Both the position numbers and the translations under genes were made by a program. Positions 19,492 to 27,872 of a stretch of DNA of 53,119 bases are shown here, piece by piece; the first letter of the stretch is position 1, and the number at the start of each line of letters is the position of its first letter. Source of the DNA: Chromatiaceae bacterium (GTDB lineage Bacteria; Pseudomonadota; Gammaproteobacteria; Chromatiales; Chromatiaceae); contig JAJDNF010000013.1 in NCBI GenBank assembly GCA_022340805.1, positions 1-53,119 on the forward strand, written 5' to 3'. A model generated the notes under the pieces. It saw only the letters and a list, made by a program, of their open reading frames with translations. It did no database searches and was not told the origin of the DNA.

Positions 19492-21546
19492 ATGAACCCG
19501 AGCGAGCCAGCGATGAATGATCGATCCGCGGACACCGCGTCCCTGCTGACACTCGACGGCTTGGCGACGCATCTGGGCAGTGCCACGCAACCCGTGCGTG
19601 CGGTGGATGGTGTGAGCCTGCAGATCCGTCGTGGCGAGACCTTCGTACTGCTCGGTGAATCCGGCTGTGGTAAGTCGATGATCGCACTGTCGATCATGCG
19701 TCTGCTACCGCACTCCGGGCGGATCGTGGCCGGCGACATCTTGCTAGACGGCCAGTCCCTGCGTGCGCTCTCGGAGGCCGAGATGCGGTCCGAACGGGGC
19801 GGGCGGGTCGGCATGATCTTCCAGGAGCCGATGACCTCGCTGAATCCGGTCATGACGGTCGGCGAACAGGTTGCCGAGGCGGTGCGTCTACATGACCAGA
19901 GGAACCGCCACCGGGTCGATGAGCGGGTCGTGGAGTTGTTTCGTTCGGTTGGCATCCCGGATCCGCAGCGCCGTGTCCACGAGTATCCGCACCAGCTCTC
20001 CGGTGGCATGAAGCAGCGCGTGATGATCGCGATGGCCCTGGGTGGCCGGCCGGATCTGCTGATCGCCGACGAGCCGACCACGGCACTCGACGTCACGATA
20101 CAGGCACAGGTGCTCGACCTGCTCAAGCAGCTGCAGCGCGAGACCGGGATGGCGATCCTGCTGATCACCCACGACCTCGGCGTGGTGGCCGAGATGGCCG
20201 ACCGGGTTGGGGTCATGTACGCCGGTCAGCTGCTGGAGATCAACGATGTTGCCGGGTTCTTCGCCCGCCCGGCACATCCCTATAGCCGCAAGCTGTTTCG
20301 CTCGGTACCCAAGGCGGAAAAGCGTGACCAGGGCCTGGACGTGATTCCCGGAATGGTGCCGGCACTGAACCAGCCGTTCGACCACTGCCGCTTTGCGGAT
20401 CGCTGCGAGCTGGTTGAACAGCGCTGTCGTACCCAGTTGCCGCCATGGCGCGGCGCAGCCGAGAGCGGCTACCGCTGTCACCTGGACCCGGATGAGGTCA
20501 AAGACCTGGGCAGCCGCGTGCCGGCAGCGCCGCGGACCGCTCAGGGTGCCGGTGAGGCACTGCTCGATGTCCGGCAGCTGAAGGTGCATTTCCCAGTCCA
20601 CAAAGGCGTCCTGCGCCGGGTGGCGGGCTTTGTGAAAGCGGTCGACGGGGTCGACCTGTCGATCCCCAGTGGATCGACCGTCGCGCTGGTCGGCGAATCG
20701 GGTTGCGGCAAGACCACGGTCGGCAAGGCCATCCTGCAGTTGCATCGGCCGACGGCGGGTCAGGTTCTGTTTGACGGCACGGACCTGGCGCATGTCGCGG
20801 GTGCCGAGTTGCGCCGCTTGCGGCGCGAGTTTCAGATCATCTTCCAGGATCCGGCCTCCTCGATGAATCCGCGCATGCTGGTCGAGGACATCATCGCCGA
20901 GGGCCTGGTCGCGCAGCGCATCGGCGGCAACCGCGCGCAACGGCGCTCACTCGTGGAACGCCTGCTCGAACAGGTCGGGATGCCGGCGGGCGCGGCGGAC
21001 CGATATCCGCACGAGTTTTCCGGTGGCCAGCGCCAGCGCATCGCGGTTGCACGCGCATTGGCTGTGCAACCGCGCCTGATCGTATGCGACGAGCCGACCA
21101 GTGCGCTGGACGTCTCGGTCCAGGCCCAGGTGTTGAACCTGCTCAAGGAACTGCAGCTGGAGCTTGGCCTGTCGTATCTGTTCATCACCCACAACATCTC
21201 GGTAGTGGCCTATCTGGCGCACGAGGTCGCAGTGATGTATCTCGGTCGCATCGTCGAGTATGGCGAGGTCGGTCAGGTGCTTCGAGAGCCGCTGCATCCC
21301 TACACCCGCGCACTGCTGAGCGCGGTGCCGGTACCCGACCCGGGACACCGCCGCGCGGTGATCAAGCTGGAGGGTGATATGCCCTCACCGGTCGATCCGC
21401 CGTCCGGGTGTCACTTTCACCCGCGCTGTCCGGACGCCATGGCGGTCTGCCGCGAGCGTTATCCGCAAGTGTCAGAGATTGGGCCGGTCAGACGGGTCGC
21501 CTGCTGGTTGACGGTGCCTGGGCAGCAGCGTCAAACGGGATCCTGA
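19492..21546 (+). CDS. Peptide ABC transporter, two fused ATPase domains (YejF/DppD-DppF-like)
   Basis: A 684-residue protein with two complete ABC ATPase domains in tandem, as in YejF and GsiA, supplying both nucleotide-binding sites of the importer. The first has Walker A GESGCGKS (55-62), signature LSGGMKQR (169-176) and Walker [13 protein letters not shown]. The second has Walker A GESGCGKT (401-408), signature FSGGQRQR and [12 protein letters not shown]. Each domain ends in a Cys-containing oligopeptide-transporter C-terminal motif ([24 protein letters not shown]). The ATG at 19492 lies 2 bp after the permease stop; a second ATG at 19513 is possible. Confidence 0.95.
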   Translation: MNPSEPAMNDRSADTASLLTLDGLATHLGSATQPVRAVDGVSLQIRRGETFVLLGESGCGKSMIALSIMRLLPHSGRIVAGDILLDGQSLRALSEAEMRSERGGRVGMIFQEPMTSLNPVMTVGEQVAEAVRLHDQRNRHRVDERVVELFRSVGIPDPQRRVHEYPHQLSGGMKQRVMIAMALGGRPDLLIADEPTTALDVTIQAQVLDLLKQLQRETGMAILLITHDLGVVAEMADRVGVMYAGQLLEINDVAGFFARPAHPYSRKLFRSVPKAEKRDQGLDVIPGMVPALNQPFDHCRFADRCELVEQRCRTQLPPWRGAAESGYRCHLDPDEVKDLGSRVPAAPRTAQGAGEALLDVRQLKVHFPVHKGVLRRVAGFVKAVDGVDLSIPSGSTVALVGESGCGKTTVGKAILQLHRPTAGQVLFDGTDLAHVAGAELRRLRREFQIIFQDPASSMNPRMLVEDIIAEGLVAQRIGGNRAQRRSLVERLLEQVGMPAGAADRYPHEFSGGQRQRIAVARALAVQPRLIVCDEPTSALDVSVQAQVLNLLKELQLELGLSYLFITHNISVVAYLAHEVAVMYLGRIVEYGEVGQVLREPLHPYTRALLSAVPVPDPGHRRAVIKLEGDMPSPVDPPSGCHFHPRCPDAMAVCRERYPQVSEIGPVRRVACWLTVPGQQRQTGS

Positions 21547-21551
21547 TACGC

Positions 21552-21670
21552 GACGGTCAGTGCGCCAGGTGCACAGCTGAGGGCGCGCTCGCGATCCGGT
21601 GGCTTGCAGCCTGGCACTTGTGCCGGTGCGTGGCCGACACCGGGCGGGTGTGGAACAGGCACTGACCGTC
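21552..21670. repeat. 12-bp inverted repeat bounding the gap between convergent genes
   Basis: GACGGTCAGTGC (21552-21563) and its exact reverse complement GCACTGACCGTC (21659-21670) flank 95 bp between the ABC ATPase gene and mltD; the right arm runs into the mltD stop codon. Smaller hairpins lie inside (GGCAC-TT-GTGCC near 21614, and a GCCGGTG/CACCGG pair). There is no T run, so this is not a standard terminator. It could be a small structured element; only one copy is seen. Confidence 0.5.
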
Positions 21671-23081
21671 ATGCATCTGGGTCGATGAACACCGTGATCC
21701 GCTCGCCGGGGCGGATGTAGCGCCCGACCCGGTTCCAGCGCTTCAGATCGGCAACAGAGACCTCGAAGCGGCGTGCTATGACATACAGCGAGTCGCCGCG
21801 TCGTACGCGATAGTGCATGCGTTGTCTGGCATGGCGATTCGCACCGGCGTCGGCGAGGTTTGCCGAATCCGACAACGGGATGAGCAGGTTCTTCCCGGCG
21901 CGAATCCGCGAGTCCTTCAATCCATTCGAGCGGCGGATTGCCTCCACGCTTACCCCGTACTGGCGCGCGATGCGACTCAGGCTGTCGCCGCTCTTGATGT
22001 GGTGTTGTCGCCAGCGCAGACGCTCCTCGGCCGGCAGAGACGCCAGGGCTTCTTCGAATCGATCGATTTTGTCCACCGGCAACAACAGCTCGTATGGCCC
22101 CTCGGGGCGGCTTGCCCAGCGCCTGTGGCCGGCGTTCAGAACCAGCAGATCCTGGACCGGCATCCCGGCCAGCTGCGCGGCGACGTTGAGGTCGATCTGG
22201 CCGGCGGTGTTGGCCGGAGCGAAGTACGGTTCGTCGAGTACCTCGGGCAGATCCAGCCCATAGGCCTGCGGGTCGGCAACCACGGCGGCCAGCGCGAGCA
22301 GGCGCGGCACATAGCTGTCGGTCTCCCCGGGCAGGTCGAGTGACCAGAAATCGGTGGGCTTGCCGCGCGCGCTGGCCGCGCGGATCGCCTTGCCTACGGT
22401 TCCGGACCCCGCATTGTATGCGGCCAGCGTCTGCAGCCAGTCCCCGTCGAACTGTTCGTTGAGGCGCACGAGGTAGTGGACCGCGGCCTCGGTCGACGCG
22501 CGCACGGTACGCCGCTTATCGAACCACCAGTCCTGTTTCAGTCCCAGCATCCGTCCGGTTGCCGGCATGAACTGCCAAAGGCCGGCCGCACCTTCCGGCG
22601 AATGGACATGTGCCTGAAAGCCGCTCTCGACCGCCGGCAGCAGCGCCAGTTCCGTGGGCAGATCGGCGGACTCCACGGCATTGAGGATGTGGTAGAGGTA
22701 GGGTTCTGAGCGGGCCATCAGGGCGCGGAACGCGTTCGGCGAGTGCTGCAAACGACGGATCTCGCGCTCCACCCGGGGGTGTTCGATGCGGCCCAGCTGG
22801 AAACCGCCGCGCAGCCGCTGCCAGATCTCCTGTGGTTGTTGAGCTTCCGTCGAGGCCGCGTCCGCTGAACCGGGATCCGCCTCGAGGGGCTCGGTCGCCG
22901 CCGGTCGATCGGGGACGGGCTGTGCTGCATCGCCCAATGTGCCGTCAGAGCGGGTGCCGACGCCGACGCAGCCACCCAATGCGAGTGCCAGCAACACCAG
23001 CAGCGGTCCCGTCAGCGCGCGTGGACGTTGCCGATGCTGGGCGCTTTGGTCAAAATCGTCGATGTCTGCCGCCGCAATCAT
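21669..23081 (-). CDS. mltD: Membrane-bound lytic murein transglycosylase D
   Basis: MltD cleaves the glycan strands of peptidoglycan, forming 1,6-anhydromuramic ends. The 470-residue protein has a signal sequence with lipobox (LALGGC, Cys38), so it is probably an outer-membrane lipoprotein. The lysozyme-like domain carries catalytic Glu152 (LLPAVESGFQ) and the GLWQFMPATGRMLGL block. Two LysM peptidoglycan-binding repeats follow (about 370-413 and 427-470). It opens the mltD-yafS-rnhA-dnaQ block conserved with E. coli and Pseudomonas, but the gloB gene that usually stands beside it is absent here. Confidence 0.93.
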   Translation of the reverse strand: MIAAADIDDFDQSAQHRQRPRALTGPLLVLLALALGGCVGVGTRSDGTLGDAAQPVPDRPAATEPLEADPGSADAASTEAQQPQEIWQRLRGGFQLGRIEHPRVEREIRRLQHSPNAFRALMARSEPYLYHILNAVESADLPTELALLPAVESGFQAHVHSPEGAAGLWQFMPATGRMLGLKQDWWFDKRRTVRASTEAAVHYLVRLNEQFDGDWLQTLAAYNAGSGTVGKAIRAASARGKPTDFWSLDLPGETDSYVPRLLALAAVVADPQAYGLDLPEVLDEPYFAPANTAGQIDLNVAAQLAGMPVQDLLVLNAGHRRWASRPEGPYELLLPVDKIDRFEEALASLPAEERLRWRQHHIKSGDSLSRIARQYGVSVEAIRRSNGLKDSRIRAGKNLLIPLSDSANLADAGANRHARQRMHYRVRRGDSLYVIARRFEVSVADLKRWNRVGRYIRPGERITVFIDPDA

Positions 23082-23131
23082 GGCGGATCAATATACGAGA
23101 TGCGGGAACGGCCTTCCAGTGGCACGTTGAG

Positions 23132-23902
23132 ATGCCTTTATCGATGCCCTGTAAACGAGATAATAACGAGGTGTGCCAAGCACTTGCGGATTGGTATGCG
23201 AGCCCGCCCGGGGCCCGTGTCGCGCTGCAGGAACGCGAGGCCCTGGCCGCGCTGGTGGGCGACCTGTTCGGTTACCAGTTGCTGCAATTGGGCGAACTGG
23301 GCGCTGACATGGCCTACCTGGCCAGCTGCCCGATTCGGCGCAAGACCTTGGTTACACACCGGGCCGATGCGGCGGAGGCGAGCGTGCTGGTCGCCGAGGC
23401 GCGGCAGCTGCCGGTTGCGTCGGACAGCGTCGACACGGTCATCCTGATCCATACGCTGGACTTCTCGCCGGACCCGCACCAGGTCCTGCGCGAGGTCGAG
23501 CGCGTGTTGATCGCCGAGGGCAGGGTGGTGGTGGTTGGCTTCAACCCGTTCAGCCTTTGGGGTATCTGGCGGCTGTTTTTCCGCTGGCGTGGGGTCGTGC
23601 CCTGGTGCGGTCATTTCCTGTCTTATCCCAGGCTCACCGACTGGCTGACGCTGATGGGTTTCGGTATCGAGCGGATGGATGTCATGGAATTCCGCCTGCC
23701 GACGCGCAGCGGCCGCATGGAATCCCTGGAGAGGCTCGGCCGCAAGGTCTGGCCGATGCTGGCCGGCGTGTACGTGGTGCGCGCGGTGAAACGCGTTTCG
23801 CGGGTCACCCCGGTTCGGCAGCGCTGGTCGAGCCTGCGCGCGCTGGGGTCGCGTGCAATCGAACCTACGGTGCGGCAGCGACTGCGCAGGACAGACCTGT
23901 GA
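23132..23902 (+). CDS. SAM-dependent methyltransferase, YafS-like
   Basis: A class I methyltransferase of 256 residues whose substrate is unknown. The SAM pocket motif I is weak, as in E. coli YafS, but the acidic ADA-AEAS and [19 protein letters not shown] blocks and the following [25 protein letters not shown] segment are typical of the family. The N-terminal [33 protein letters not shown] region aligns by eye with YafS, and its position between mltD and rnhA supports orthology. The start is uncertain: ATG at 23132, ATG at 23144 or a later GTG would all fit. The stop overlaps rnhA. Confidence 0.85.
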   Translation: MPLSMPCKRDNNEVCQALADWYASPPGARVALQEREALAALVGDLFGYQLLQLGELGADMAYLASCPIRRKTLVTHRADAAEASVLVAEARQLPVASDSVDTVILIHTLDFSPDPHQVLREVERVLIAEGRVVVVGFNPFSLWGIWRLFFRWRGVVPWCGHFLSYPRLTDWLTLMGFGIERMDVMEFRLPTRSGRMESLERLGRKVWPMLAGVYVVRAVKRVSRVTPVRQRWSSLRALGSRAIEPTVRQRLRRTDL

Positions 23903-24345
23903 GCGACCACGTCGAGCTGTTTACGGACGGTGCCTGCCGCGGTAATCCGGGGCCCGGCGGATGGGGCGCGGTACTGCGGTTCCAGGGGCGTGAAAAGGAG
24001 TTGTTCGGCGGTGAGGCCGAGACGACCAACAATCGGATGGAATTGCTCGCGGTTATCCGCGGACTGCAGGCGCTCAAGCGCGACTGCGTGATCGATGTGA
24101 CCACCGATTCCCAATACGTGAAGAATGGCATCACGCAATGGATCCATAACTGGAAACGCAACGGCTGGCGAACCGCGGCCAGGAAACCGGTCAAGAACGA
24201 CGACCTATGGCGTATGCTCGACGAGATCGTGTCCCGCCACGATGTCAGGTGGCATTGGGTGAAGGGGCACAGCGGGCACCCGGAGAACGAGCGCGCTGAC
24301 GTGCTGGCCAACAGGGGGATCGATGAGACGCTTCGGTCGGGCTAG
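23899..24345 (+). CDS. rnhA: Ribonuclease HI
   Basis: RNase HI cuts the RNA strand of RNA-DNA hybrids, removing primers and R-loops. It is 148 residues with all catalytic residues in place: Asp10, Glu48, Asp70, Asp134 and the assisting His124. The basic handle ([18 protein letters not shown]) that binds hybrids is present. The GTG start overlaps the methyltransferase stop (GTGA), fixing the start. It usually lies next to dnaQ, but a 247-bp repeat intervenes here. Confidence 0.97.
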   Translation: MSDHVELFTDGACRGNPGPGGWGAVLRFQGREKELFGGEAETTNNRMELLAVIRGLQALKRDCVIDVTTDSQYVKNGITQWIHNWKRNGWRTAARKPVKNDDLWRMLDEIVSRHDVRWHWVKGHSGHPENERADVLANRGIDETLRSG

Positions 24346-24393
24346 AGCCGGATGCATCGATCGAACACCGCAAAGTCGGCAGCCCGGCCTTTG

Positions 24394-24640
24394 AACCTGC
24401 AAATTGCATGAAGGCGGACGGGCACATTGTGTTGCGTGGCAGCCGGAAGGCGTTCGATGCGTTGATGGGCTTTGTATTCGACGTTGCAGTTTGTCCTGTT
24501 CGGGCTCAGGCCGCGCTGGACTTTGCATTTGTGCCGATCCCCCTCAAGCCATAGCTTCGGCTATGCTTTTTCGGCCGATCAGCCCAACTGCTTTGCCCAT
24601 CGCACCCTGATTCCCAAACCCTTCATGCAGTTTGCAGGCT
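24394..24640 (+). repeat. MITE-like element, copy A (247 bp)
   Basis: A 247-bp unit bounded by 19-bp terminal inverted repeats: the left end 24394-24412 and the right end 24622-24640 match at 17 of 19 positions (core CCTGCAAATTGCATGAA). A second copy in the same orientation at 45220-45466 has the same length and is about 90% identical by eye, with two compensating 1-bp indels. The inside contains a UUCG-looped hairpin followed by five T. The short open frames inside are not kept in phase between copies, so it appears non-coding. I see no clear target-site duplication. It fills nearly all of the rnhA-dnaQ gap. Confidence 0.85.
24550..24571 (+). terminator. Hairpin with T run inside repeat copy A
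   Basis: CATAGC (24550-24555), loop TTCG, GCTATG (24560-24565), then CTTTTT. The stem is short (6 bp) but has the very stable UUCG loop. It could stop transcription coming from rnhA before dnaQ. The same hairpin in the other copy (45376-45397) carries one changed base in the stem. Confidence 0.45.
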
Positions 24641-24653
24641 GGAGCCTCGAACA

Positions 24654-25367
24654 ATGAGACAGATCGTACTGGATACTGAAACCACCGGCCTGGAGCCGGC
24701 GCAGGGACATCGCATCATCGAGATCGGCTGCGTCGAATTGCTGGATCGCCGCCCTACCGGCAACAATTTCCACGTCTATCTTCAGCCTGATCGGCAGATA
24801 GATGCCGCGGCAGTCGAGGTGCATGGCATTACCAACGATTTCCTGGCCGACAAGCCGCGTTTCGCCGATATCGTCACAGACCTGCTCGGCTATCTGAAGG
24901 GGGCCGAACTGGTGATCCACAATGCGCCGTTCGATGTCGGCTTCCTCGATGCCGAGTTGGCCAGAGGTGAAGATCTGGGTGTGATCGCGGATCACTGTAC
25001 GGTACTCGACACGCTGGTGATGGCACGCAGAAAGCATCCCGGCCAGAGAAATACCCTGGATGCGCTGTGCGGTCGTTACGCTGTCGACAACAGTCGACGC
25101 GACAAGCACGGCGCTCTGCTCGACGCAGAGATCCTCGCCGATGTCTATCTGGCGATGACCGGCGGACAGACCGCGCTGTCACTCGAAGCGGAGGTCGTCG
25201 CCGATGCCGCGCGGGGCGGGCAGGCGGGGATACGCCGTATCAGTCGCGACGGGCTGGATCTGGTCGTGGTCCGGGCAGGCGGCGACGAGCTGCGTGCCCA
25301 CGAGGAGCGGCTCGAGGCAATCGACAAGGCTGCGGGTGGGGCGGCTGTGTGGCGGCGTTTGCAGTAA
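24654..25367 (+). CDS. dnaQ: DNA polymerase III epsilon subunit (3'-5' proofreading exonuclease)
   Basis: DnaQ removes mis-incorporated nucleotides during replication as part of the Pol III core. It is 237 residues (E. coli 243). Exo I is DTETTG with Asp7 and Glu9; Exo II is HNAPFDVGFLD; Exo III includes KHGALLDAEILADVY. The clamp-binding segment QTALSL lies in the linker, as in E. coli, followed by the tail that binds the polymerase subunit. The GGAG ribosome binding site (24641-24644) starts exactly where the repeat element ends, so the promoter must lie inside or before that element. Confidence 0.96.
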   Translation: MRQIVLDTETTGLEPAQGHRIIEIGCVELLDRRPTGNNFHVYLQPDRQIDAAAVEVHGITNDFLADKPRFADIVTDLLGYLKGAELVIHNAPFDVGFLDAELARGEDLGVIADHCTVLDTLVMARRKHPGQRNTLDALCGRYAVDNSRRDKHGALLDAEILADVYLAMTGGQTALSLEAEVVADAARGGQAGIRRISRDGLDLVVVRAGGDELRAHEERLEAIDKAAGGAAVWRRLQ

Positions 25368-25416
25368 CGCTGTCGCGCGGGACCGCGCTCGGCGGGTGGC
25401 CCTCCGGGGCCTGCGT

Positions 25417-25917
25417 TCAGTTCAAACGGGTTGCGGGTGCGGCCGGCAGCTCGAGGCGTCCCTCGATGCGCCACGATTTATCGGCCGGGCCGATGGCAAG
25501 TTTCCAATGCGCGGCAGGCAGCGGCTCGAGGCGCCCGGTGAAATCCGTATCGTTCACCGGAAAGAGCTGAATGCTCTGGTCACGATTGGGCATGGTTGGA
25601 TGCGTCACCAGCAGCGACAACGACGTCGTGTCGCTCGGTAGTGGCTTGTCGAACCGGATAGTGACGGCCCCGGTGTCGGCGTCGTAAGCCACATTGGCAA
25701 CGATGCCGAGTGCCTTGGCCTTGGCCGCGCTGTCCGCGTCCTTGTAGATGGCGAGTCCTTCCTTGTAGTAGTCATCGCTGACCAGGCCGTCGTCTGTCTC
25801 GATCGCGATGTTGAGCGTGACCAGCCCCGCGACCACCGCAGCCAATGGCAGGCTGATCAGGAACCAGGGCCAGAACTGCTTGTACCAGGGCAGGGTGTCT
25901 TCGCGGGGTGGACGCAT
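25417..25917 (-). CDS. ccoH: FixH/CcoH family protein, cbb3 oxidase assembly
   Basis: A 166-residue single-span protein needed for maturation or stability of cbb3 oxidase in other bacteria. One membrane helix (about 14-36, WPWFLISLPLAAVVAGLVTL) is followed by a periplasmic domain with the family signature DDGLVSDDYYKEGLAI. It lies 12 bp after ccoG and is the last gene of the cco cluster, convergent with dnaQ. Confidence 0.9.
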   Translation of the reverse strand: MRPPREDTLPWYKQFWPWFLISLPLAAVVAGLVTLNIAIETDDGLVSDDYYKEGLAIYKDADSAAKAKALGIVANVAYDADTGAVTIRFDKPLPSDTTSLSLLVTHPTMPNRDQSIQLFPVNDTDFTGRLEPLPAAHWKLAIGPADKSWRIEGRLELPAAPATRLN

Positions 25918-25929
25918 GTCTCTGTTACC

Positions 25930-27333
25930 CTAGCGCGACGCGGGGCCGAGGAAGCGGGCCGATTCGTCAGCCGAGATCTCCGGCGAGGTCTGTGATTCGA
26001 TATGGAACATGATCTTGCTGCTCGGTGATTTCAACACAATCGGATCGATCTGCACACGCAATGGCAGATCCTTGACCGCACCGCTTTCGAGCTCGATATC
26101 CTGGGTCTTGCCGAGCACCTGCAGTCCCTCTAGTCCGGAAACGGACAGCTTGTAACGTTGCGCCTCAGACGCCATATTGATGAGCTTGAGGTTGTAGACG
26201 TTTTGTACCATGCCTTCGTCAGTCTCGGTGTACAGCACATTGCGGTCACGGATGATATCGACCTCGAGCGGGATCCTGGTCAGCAGACCATACACCAGCG
26301 CTGAACTCACGAAGGTGAGGATCGCGATATATACCAGGATGCGCGGGCGGACGATCTTCGTGCGTTTGCCCTGCAGCGAATTCTCGGTGGTGTATTTCAC
26401 CAGGCCGCGCGGATAGCCCATCTTGTCCATTACATCGTCACAGACGTCCACGCAGGCGGCGCAGCCTATGCACTGATACTGCAGCCCGTCACGGATATCT
26501 ATGCCCACGGGACAAACCTGCACGCACAGGCCGCAGTCGATGCAGTCGCCAAGACCTACGTCGGCGGAAGGCGTGCCGCGCCTGCGCGAACCACGTGGAT
26601 TGCCGCGTTTCTCATCGTAGGAAATAACCAGGGTGTCATGATCGAACATCGCACTCTGGAAGCGCGCGTAGGGGCACATGTATATGCAGACCTGTTCGCG
26701 CATGAAACCGGCGTTGCCATAGGTGGCAAAGCCGTAGAAGAAGATCCAGAACGTTTCCCAGGGACCCAGGGTCCAGGTCATGAAGCTGGTCCAGAGATCC
26801 TGGATGGGTGAGAAATAGCCTACGAAGGTGAAGCCCGTCCACAGAGAGAACAGCAGCCAAGCGGCATGCTTCGCGATCTTGACGCCGAAGTAGGCGGCGT
26901 TGCGCGGGCCCTGGTCGCGTTTCTTCTGCGCCTTGGCGCCGCCCTCGATCTTGCGCTCGATCCACATGTAGATCTCGGTCCACACGGTCTGTGGGCAGGC
27001 GTAACCGCACCACAGGCGGCCGGCCAGCGCCGTGAACATGAACAACGCGATTGCCGCAATGATCAGCAGCATCGAGAGATAGAAGAAATCCTGGGGCCAG
27101 AATGTCAGGCCGAAGATATGGAATTTACGCGCCGGCAGGTCGAACAGAATCGCCTGGTGGTCATCCCAGCGGATCCACGGCAGACCGTAGTAGATTCCCA
27201 GCAGCGCAGCCATCGCAAGCAGGCGCAATGCGGCAAAAATCCCGTGTACCTCGCGCGCATAGATCTTTTCGCGCTTTTTATAAAGCTCGGTCTCGATGGA
27301 TTGATTGTTCTGGCTTGCGGCAGGCTCTGACAT
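25930..27333 (-). CDS. ccoG: Cytochrome c oxidase accessory protein CcoG (RdxA/FixG)
   Basis: A 467-residue inner-membrane polyferredoxin that acts in copper handling or reduction for cbb3 oxidase assembly. It has several membrane helices in the N-terminal half with a CGYACPQTVW motif, two [4Fe-4S] ferredoxin motifs (CIDCGLCVQVCPVG and CIGCAACVDVCDD), and a C-terminal Ig-like periplasmic domain after a further helix. It lies between a small membrane protein gene and ccoH. Confidence 0.95.
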   Translation of the reverse strand: MSEPAASQNNQSIETELYKKREKIYAREVHGIFAALRLLAMAALLGIYYGLPWIRWDDHQAILFDLPARKFHIFGLTFWPQDFFYLSMLLIIAAIALFMFTALAGRLWCGYACPQTVWTEIYMWIERKIEGGAKAQKKRDQGPRNAAYFGVKIAKHAAWLLFSLWTGFTFVGYFSPIQDLWTSFMTWTLGPWETFWIFFYGFATYGNAGFMREQVCIYMCPYARFQSAMFDHDTLVISYDEKRGNPRGSRRRGTPSADVGLGDCIDCGLCVQVCPVGIDIRDGLQYQCIGCAACVDVCDDVMDKMGYPRGLVKYTTENSLQGKRTKIVRPRILVYIAILTFVSSALVYGLLTRIPLEVDIIRDRNVLYTETDEGMVQNVYNLKLINMASEAQRYKLSVSGLEGLQVLGKTQDIELESGAVKDLPLRVQIDPIVLKSPSSKIMFHIESQTSPEISADESARFLGPASR

Positions 27334-27350
27334 CGTCTGCTGTTCCGTGG

Positions 27351-27650
27351 TTAGGAGGGCTTCGAATTGTTGGGGTTTATCGGCTTGTTGGTTGGCCGCC
27401 GGAAGTAACAGGTCAGTGCACAGCTAATCGACGTCAGCAACCAGAAGCAGAAAAAGCCGATGGTGTAACCGCCCATGCGGGTCAATTCCGGGAAGCCACC
27501 GATGATTCCCAGTTCGGTGGGATCGAAAACCGTGAAGAATATGATCGTGGCCAGACTCGCGGTGAGAAACGAGGGCCACATGACCGAAATGATCTGTTGG
27601 ACTACTGGCAGCTGGTTTTTGTCAGACTGCGTGGCTGGCAGGGTAGACAT
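27351..27650 (-). CDS. Small two-helix membrane protein in the cco cluster, unknown function
   Basis: A 99-residue protein with two predicted membrane helices (about 26-44 and 59-83) and short charged ends. I do not recognise a named family. It sits 17 bp before ccoG, in the same direction, and after the terminator that closes ccoNOQP, so it probably starts a second transcript with ccoG and ccoH. The second helix carries two cysteines (Cys68, Cys77) and Cys81 follows. A role in cbb3 assembly is inferred from position only. A GGAAGAG-type ribosome binding site precedes the start. Confidence 0.8.
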   Translation of the reverse strand: MSTLPATQSDKNQLPVVQQIISVMWPSFLTASLATIIFFTVFDPTELGIIGGFPELTRMGGYTIGFFCFWLLTSISCALTCYFRRPTNKPINPNNSKPS

Positions 27651-27783
27651 GATCTCTTCCTTTGAAGGCGCCAGGCATTGGATAACCCTAGCGGTCGGTC
27701 ACGGTTCAGCTTACAACCTCGCTCGGAGCCTGCGTTGCGTGCCAGTGGCGTCTCTGCAGAGATGTAAGTTTTTAAGTCTGAAC

Positions 27784-27836
27784 CAAAAACAGGGCGGATG
27801 TCCTTGATAATTCGCATTATCTTCAGACATCCGCCC
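27784..27836 (-). terminator. Terminator of ccoNOQP
   Basis: Read on the minus strand, an 11-bp perfect outer stem (27836-27826 with 27802-27792), an internal loop and a 6-bp inner stem (GATAAT/ATTATC, 27806-27821) are followed by TGTTTTTGG. The T run lies only on the minus side, so this ends transcription of the oxidase genes about 35 bp after ccoP. Confidence 0.85.
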
Positions 27837-27872
27837 GGCAGGGTCTTTAAGGTTGCCCCTGTGGGCTAACGC

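Noticed and set aside
24404..24657. Short open frames inside the 247-bp repeat (about 60-70 codons)
   Set aside because: The two copies differ by compensating 1-bp indels that shift the frame in the middle, and no ribosome binding site is visible. Part of the similar peptide sequence is only the result of DNA identity.
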